This document shows positions 22,669 to 26,483 of a stretch of DNA of 26,483 nt, piece after piece (within the stretch, counting starts at the first letter, position 1; every line of letters begins with the position of its first letter). Both the position numbers and the translations under genes were made by a program. The stretch is from the NCBI GenBank assembly GCA_900754175.1, contig CAAEBS010000086.1, forward strand, positions 1 through 26,483, read 5' to 3'. A model generated the notes under the pieces. The model searched no databases and was not told the origin of the DNA. It worked only from the letters and a program-made list of their open reading frames with translations. Origin of the DNA: Clostridia bacterium. GTDB lineage: Bacteria; Bacillota; Clostridia; Oscillospirales; CAG-272.

Positions 22669-24132
22669 TTACGTCTCCGCCCGGAAATTTTTTCTTTCTT
22701 TTATATAAAAGACCACGCCAAGCAGGACCCACGCCGCCAGCATCAGATAGCTTTGGGTGCCGAAATGCACGCCCTCAAAGCCGGGAATCGGAACCAGCTG
22801 CAGCACCATAAAGAGCACCGAGAAAGCGCATCCCACGCTTGCCATCACCTTAAGAAACACCGTTCCGTCCTTGTCACGGCGAAGCGTGACAAGCGTTGCC
22901 GCACAGGTAAAGAAATATCCGATGGATGCGCCAATCGCCGACATATCCACAAACCAACCAAGCGCCTCTCTGCCGAGAATCGGTCCCGAAAGCGAGATCG
23001 GGATACAAAAGATCATGGCATTTTTCGGCGTACCGTGCTTTTCGTCAATCTTTCCGAACACGGCGGGCAGATAACCGTCACGGCTCATGGAGTACATCAG
23101 ACGGCTGGAGGCAAGATAAAAGCCCATGATACCGGAGAGCACGGCGCAGGACACGCCGACACCGATGAGCACCTTTCCGAATGTCCCGAGCAGTTCCTCC
23201 GCCGCAATCAGAAGCACCCATTCTCCCGCCATGACACGATCAGGCCAGTTTTTCAGCGCAATCGCCGCAACCGTGTTGTTGGAGGTATAGACAAAGCATC
23301 CGAAGATAATGGCGATCAGCATGATCAGCATTACTTTTTTGTAGGAAAATTTAAATTCCTCTGCCGCCTGCGGAATGGTGTCAAAGCCGACAAACGCCCA
23401 GGGCGCAATGGCAAAGGTGGCAAGAATAGCGGAAAGAATCCCTTTCGTGCCGGTATGGGCAAACTCCCCGATATTTTCGGTCGTCGCCCCCGCCGCCATT
23501 GCCGCTGCTTTATCAAAGCCCCATATCGGCTCCATGTTGATCCCCTGCGCCTTGGCAGAAAAGATTCCGGCAAGACAGAGCGTAAAGGCGCAGACTGCCA
23601 GCGTAGCGGCAAGCACGGTCTGCACAAAACCGGCTTTCTTCACGCCGAGGATGTTGAGAATACCGAACAGAACGAGAATACCCATAGCCAGAAGCATTTC
23701 GCCCATCCAGACGTCAAAACCCGCAATCTGATAATGGAAACCCCATTTCAGAATGTCGGCACTGCCGTCAAGACCGTCCACGATCAACCCGATAGCCGTA
23801 GAGTTCATCGGAAGGTTCGTCAGATAGGCGGCAACCAGAAACCAACCGCAAAGATAAGCGGCAGTCTTGCCGAAGCACATCTTGGTAAAGGTGAATTCTC
23901 CGCCCGCCTTCGGATACTTGGGCACCATGTAGGCATACGAAAACGCAATGATGATCATGACAAGCGCACCGAGCACCATGGCGATCGCCGTTCCGGCAAC
24001 GCCGGAGTTCGGCAAAAACTTTTTGCCGGGGTTGATGAAGGATCCCCAGCCGATGATACATCCGAAAGCAATTGCCCACACCGACATCGGGCTGAGCTGG
24101 CGCTTGAGTCCGGGTTGTTCTTTTTTATCCAT
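22669..24132 (-). CDS. APC-family amino acid/amine permease
   Basis: A 487-residue membrane protein with about 12 predicted membrane segments. It opens with SPMSVWAIAFGCIIGWGSFI, the segment-1 signature of the amino acid-polyamine-organocation superfamily, followed by KYPKAGGEFTFTKMCFGKTA. The substrate cannot be read from sequence. Its place between the nucleotidyltransferase and transaminase genes suggests import of an amino donor or an amine such as ethanolamine or choline, or handling of AEP itself. ATG behind TGGAGTAAAAAGAC. The next gene starts 58 bases later. Confidence 0.85.
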   Translation of the reverse strand: MDKKEQPGLKRQLSPMSVWAIAFGCIIGWGSFINPGKKFLPNSGVAGTAIAMVLGALVMIIIAFSYAYMVPKYPKAGGEFTFTKMCFGKTAAYLCGWFLVAAYLTNLPMNSTAIGLIVDGLDGSADILKWGFHYQIAGFDVWMGEMLLAMGILVLFGILNILGVKKAGFVQTVLAATLAVCAFTLCLAGIFSAKAQGINMEPIWGFDKAAAMAAGATTENIGEFAHTGTKGILSAILATFAIAPWAFVGFDTIPQAAEEFKFSYKKVMLIMLIAIIFGCFVYTSNNTVAAIALKNWPDRVMAGEWVLLIAAEELLGTFGKVLIGVGVSCAVLSGIMGFYLASSRLMYSMSRDGYLPAVFGKIDEKHGTPKNAMIFCIPISLSGPILGREALGWFVDMSAIGASIGYFFTCAATLVTLRRDKDGTVFLKVMASVGCAFSVLFMVLQLVPIPGFEGVHFGTQSYLMLAAWVLLGVVFYIKERKNFRAET

Positions 24133-24164
24133 GTCTTTTTACTCCATTCGTCTTTTTCGTATCA

Positions 24165-25055
24165 TCAAACGTCATACGTTTTGTCGATCGCCTTCAGCTC
24201 TTTGAAGGTGTCGATCTCTATAATGTCCTCGTCCCGGCATTCCCGTACTTCTACCTTGTAGTGCTCCTTGTGGAACACCAGCGGGACCTGCTCCCAGTAC
24301 CGCTCCTTGCCGCCGGGGGATGCAAAGGTATCGGGAATGTCTGCGGCAAGCTTATGTCCGTCCGCTTCGTTCCAGTAGGAGATCCCCACCATCTGCCAAC
24401 AGTCAAGACCGCCAACCTTTTCCTCCGTGATGATTCCGTCCTTTACCTCAAAGCACCAGTCGTCGGTGCGTGCCTTTTTGATGGCAAGGAAATTTGAGGT
24501 ATAGTGGTACTTTTTGATGATCTTCGGGTTGCTGATAAGAAGATCCGCCTCAAAGACGTATGCGTTGGAAAGCATATATCTTGCGCACATGGAGGACGAA
24601 ATGTTATTGGCTTCGTTATAGCTCGGATTCTCCAGGAACCGGATCATCGGATACTTGTAAAGCAGTTGGTCAAACTGTTCGGCAAGATAGCCCCGGACGA
24701 TATAGATCTCGTTGATCCCCGCTTCCAGGCACGCATCCAGCAGTCCGTCAATGATCCGCTTTCCGTGAACACGCACCAGCGGCTTCGGCGTATTGAAGGT
24801 GATCGGCACCAGGCGGGAACCGAAACCGGCGGCAATGAACACCGCCCTCTTGGCACGGTAAGGCTCCAGCGCATTGACGCCGTTGTTGTTGATAGCGCCG
24901 TCGGTCACGTAGCCGAGGTCGGTCAGCTCCTTCATCGTTTTGTTGATCGTCCCCAGCGAATGTCCGGTGGTCTTTTCAAGATCACGCTGGGTAAGAGAGG
25001 TTTTCGAGGTTGCAAGCGCCTCCAGAATATCAAATTGTTTACGGGTCAGTTCCAT
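24165..25055 (-). CDS. Winged-helix domain fused to LicC/PntC-like nucleotidyltransferase
   Basis: Residues 1-about 55 form a winged helix-turn-helix (LTRKQFDILEALATSKTSLT, then a recognition helix SLGTINKTMKEL). Residues about 70-296 form a sugar-phosphate/phosphocholine-type nucleotidyltransferase: AAGFGSRL (75-82), the lysine in TPKPLV (90-95), YNEANNISSS (146-155), an acidic metal residue in FEADLLIS (Asp171) and an ending EIDTFKELKAIDKTY typical of LicC relatives. In the phosphonate setting it most likely makes CMP-AEP, the role shown for PntC; phosphocholine is the alternative. ATG at 25053-25055 behind AAAGGAAG; the frame runs on upstream but without a better start. It is the first gene of the operon, so the winged helix may sense or regulate it. 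Confidence 0.8.
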   Translation of the reverse strand: MELTRKQFDILEALATSKTSLTQRDLEKTTGHSLGTINKTMKELTDLGYVTDGAINNNGVNALEPYRAKRAVFIAAGFGSRLVPITFNTPKPLVRVHGKRIIDGLLDACLEAGINEIYIVRGYLAEQFDQLLYKYPMIRFLENPSYNEANNISSSMCARYMLSNAYVFEADLLISNPKIIKKYHYTSNFLAIKKARTDDWCFEVKDGIITEEKVGGLDCWQMVGISYWNEADGHKLAADIPDTFASPGGKERYWEQVPLVFHKEHYKVEVRECRDEDIIEIDTFKELKAIDKTYDV

Positions 25056-25156
25056 TGTCTGCTTCCTTTCTTTGTTCAAAGGCAATATACTCTGTTCACA
25101 TTTTTCTGCCCAAAGAAAAAATCTGAACGCTTGCGGTCTCAAATTGCCTGTTTTTA

Positions 25157-25200
25157 ACCAATAAAATGATCTGTGTTCAATTACAGGTCAGCTTATTGGT
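25157..25200 (-). promoter_or_regulatory. Hairpin in the 5' leader of the phosphonate operon
   Basis: Inside the leader of about 220 nt (25056-25278), ACCAATAA (25193-25200 on the minus strand) pairs perfectly with TTATTGGT (25157-25164). The interior adds GAcCTGT/ACAGaTC with one mismatch around an 8-base loop. It is not followed by a U tract, so it is not a terminator. It could be an RNA regulatory stem or a DNA operator, for instance for the operon's own winged-helix protein. Confidence 0.45.
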
Positions 25201-25284
25201 ATTTTGCAACATTATGTCTGCCGGACTCTGCCTTTACCTGAACCGTTATAAAATCCGCCCGGAAAAGCAGCCCATATTAAAACA

Positions 25285-25313
25285 ATTATACAACGGAATA
25301 AGAAGAATGTCAA
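25285..25313 (-). promoter_or_regulatory. Consensus sigma-A promoter of the phosphonate operon
   Basis: On the minus strand, TTGACA (25308-25313), a 17-base spacer and TATAAT (25285-25290) fully match consensus. Transcription should start near 25278. It drives the five genes down to the terminator at 18922-18954, since no other promoter is seen between them. Confidence 0.88.
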
Positions 25314-25366
25314 GAAAAATTTTATAATCTTCCAATTTCAGGAATTTCATTCAGAAATGCCGGACA

Positions 25367-25410
25367 ATTTGTCGAAAAATGTTGACAAATGTCGGGCAAA
25401 ATGATAAAAT
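25367..25410 (+). promoter_or_regulatory. Promoter of the glycosyltransferase gene with overlapping GACAAAT dyads
   Basis: TTGACA (25382-25387), 17 bases, TAAAAT (25405-25410). The -35 box is inside the right arm of ATTTGTC-10 bases-GACAAAT (25367-25390), and further half-sites (GACA-ATT-TGTC at 25363-25373, GACAAATGTC at 25384-25393) overlap. A repressor could bind here. The two promoters in this 386-base divergent region are back to back, so they could be co-regulated. Confidence 0.7.
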
Positions 25411-25441
25411 AAGGAGTGAAATCATCATCTTTGGGAGTATT

Positions 25442-26483
25442 ATGGAGACGGAAAACAGAAAGACAGTACGAGGCGGAAACAAAAAGCGGATTTTGTTTCT
25501 CTCCAACCATTTTATCGGACTTTACGCATACCGGCGGGAGCTTATCCGGGAGCTTGCGGCGGCGGGGCATGAGATCTGGCTTTCCCTGCCCGCTCACGAG
25601 CGGAACCGGTACTTTGAAGAGCTGGGATGCAGGATTGTGGAAACGCCCGTATCGGCGCACGGCAAAAATCCCATCCGGGATATAAAGCTGATCTGCACCT
25701 ACCGGAAGCTTTTCCGTGAGATCGACCCGGACATTATCCTGAGCTACACCATAAAACCCAATATATACGGCGCAATGGCGTCCCATGCCCTCGGCTACCG
25801 GCAGGTCTGCAACATCACCGGAACCGGAGGGACTTTTTTGAAAAATGACCTGCTGGCAATCTTTCTCCGTTTTCTTTATCGCCGCTCGGTAAGGCATGCG
25901 GATCTCGTATTTTTTCAGAATTCCGGCGACCGGGATTATTTTGTCAGGCACCGGATGGTATGCGGCAACGATGCGCTCCTGCCCGGCTCGGGCGTCAACG
26001 CCGAGGAAAACTTCTTCTCCGAAATGCCGGACGACCGGGAGATACGGTTTATTTTTGCGGGCAGGCTGATCCCGCTCAAAGGAATCGACCTGTATCTGGA
26101 ATCTGCCCGGAGGATCCGCCGGCGGCACCCTGACACCCGCTTTCTGGTAATAGGCGCCCCCGAACGGAAAAAGTACCAGAAGAAAATAAAGCGCTATGAA
26201 AAAGAGGGCTGGATCGAATACCTCGGATACCGGGAACCTGCCGGAGAGTGCATCCGGCAATGCCACTGTGCGGTGCTCCCCTCTCTCGGCGGCGAGGGTG
26301 TGCCGAACGTTCTTCTGGAGGCGTCGGCTATCGGAAGAGCCTGCATTGCCAGCCGGATCAACGGTTCGGCGGACGTGGTGGAGGACGGCGTGACCGGCTT
26401 TTTGTTTGAGCCGGGAAACACAGAAGCGCTGATCGGAACGATCGAAGCCTTTCTTGCCCTGCGCACGGAGGAAAGGAAAGCCA
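25442..26483 (+). CDS. GT4-family glycosyltransferase (3' end outside window)
   Basis: A GT-B fold sugar transferase, at least 347 residues, cut by the window edge. The N-terminal acceptor domain begins KKRILFLSNHFIGLYAYRRE (14-33) and has SYTIKPNIYGAMASHALG and NITGTGG, like capsule and lipid-linked glycan transferases (CapM/Pgl-type). The donor domain has FAGRLIPLKGIDLYLESA (205-222), the E-x7-E pair Glu285/Glu293 in GGEGVPNVLLEAS, and NGSADVVEDGVTGFLFEPG. ATG follows GGGAG at a short 4-base spacing. It is divergent from the phosphonate operon, consistent with a surface-glycan locus that AEP could decorate. The sugar is unknown. Confidence 0.88.
   Translation, partial: METENRKTVRGGNKKRILFLSNHFIGLYAYRRELIRELAAAGHEIWLSLPAHERNRYFEELGCRIVETPVSAHGKNPIRDIKLICTYRKLFREIDPDIILSYTIKPNIYGAMASHALGYRQVCNITGTGGTFLKNDLLAIFLRFLYRRSVRHADLVFFQNSGDRDYFVRHRMVCGNDALLPGSGVNAEENFFSEMPDDREIRFIFAGRLIPLKGIDLYLESARRIRRRHPDTRFLVIGAPERKKYQKKIKRYEKEGWIEYLGYREPAGECIRQCHCAVLPSLGGEGVPNVLLEASAIGRACIASRINGSADVVEDGVTGFLFEPGNTEALIGTIEAFLALRTEERKA

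Noticed and set aside
25322..26266. 314-residue minus-strand frame opposite the glycosyltransferase
   Set aside because: The plus-strand frame has a promoter, ribosome-binding site and clear GT4 motifs; the minus frame would read through two promoters and shows no known domain.
1..26483. tRNA, rRNA, CRISPR array, insertion sequence or attachment site
   Set aside because: I saw no tRNA-like cloverleaf, regularly spaced repeats, transposase or integrase motifs, or terminal repeats.

Overview
The window reads as chromosomal DNA of a Gram-positive, probably clostridial (Firmicutes/Bacillota) bacterium. The evidence is the unbroken S10-spc-alpha ribosomal supercluster in Firmicutes order (including adk-map-infA-rpmJ), zinc-ribbon forms of S4, S14, L24 and L36, a four-cysteine adenylate kinase lid, strong AGGAGG ribosome-binding sites and consensus sigma-A promoters. 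I cannot name the genus from sequence alone. All genes are on the minus strand except one truncated glycosyltransferase at the right edge.

Layout, left to right (minus-strand genes are transcribed right to left). 1-2,500: metY and cysK, a two-gene sulfur-assimilation operon (O-acetylhomoserine and O-acetylserine sulfhydrylases) with its own perfect promoter. Its 5' leader carries a short ORF that ends in Cys-Arg-Thr-Cys-Cys-stop, a good candidate for cysteine-sensing attenuation. 2,577-18,349: thirty genes from rpsJ to rplQ covering ribosomal proteins, SecY, adenylate kinase, methionine aminopeptidase, IF-1 and RNA polymerase alpha. Most junctions are tight, but four are long and rich in potential RNA hairpins (rpsJ/rplC, rpsN/rpsH, rplR/rpsE, rpsD/rpoA). 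infA has no ATG in register and appears to start at CTG. 18,350-18,710: a promoter and a leader of about 325 nt with several hairpins ahead of rpsJ.

18,931-25,290: a five-gene operon for making and activating an organophosphonate. In transcription order it encodes a winged-helix/nucleotidyltransferase fusion (LicC/PntC-like), an APC-family permease, a 2-aminoethylphosphonate transaminase, a cytidylyltransferase-PEP mutase fusion and a phosphonopyruvate decarboxylase, and it ends in a clear intrinsic terminator. Together these give PEP to phosphonopyruvate to phosphonoacetaldehyde to 2-aminoethylphosphonate (AEP), followed by probable CMP activation for transfer to a surface glycan or lipid. 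25,367-26,483: a divergent promoter with dyad repeats drives a GT4-family glycosyltransferase that runs off the window.

The observations most worth following up are the cysteine-ending leader peptide ahead of metY-cysK, the non-AUG start of infA, the structured gaps inside the ribosomal operon, and the AEP operon with two different nucleotidyltransferase domains and a hairpin in its 5' leader.
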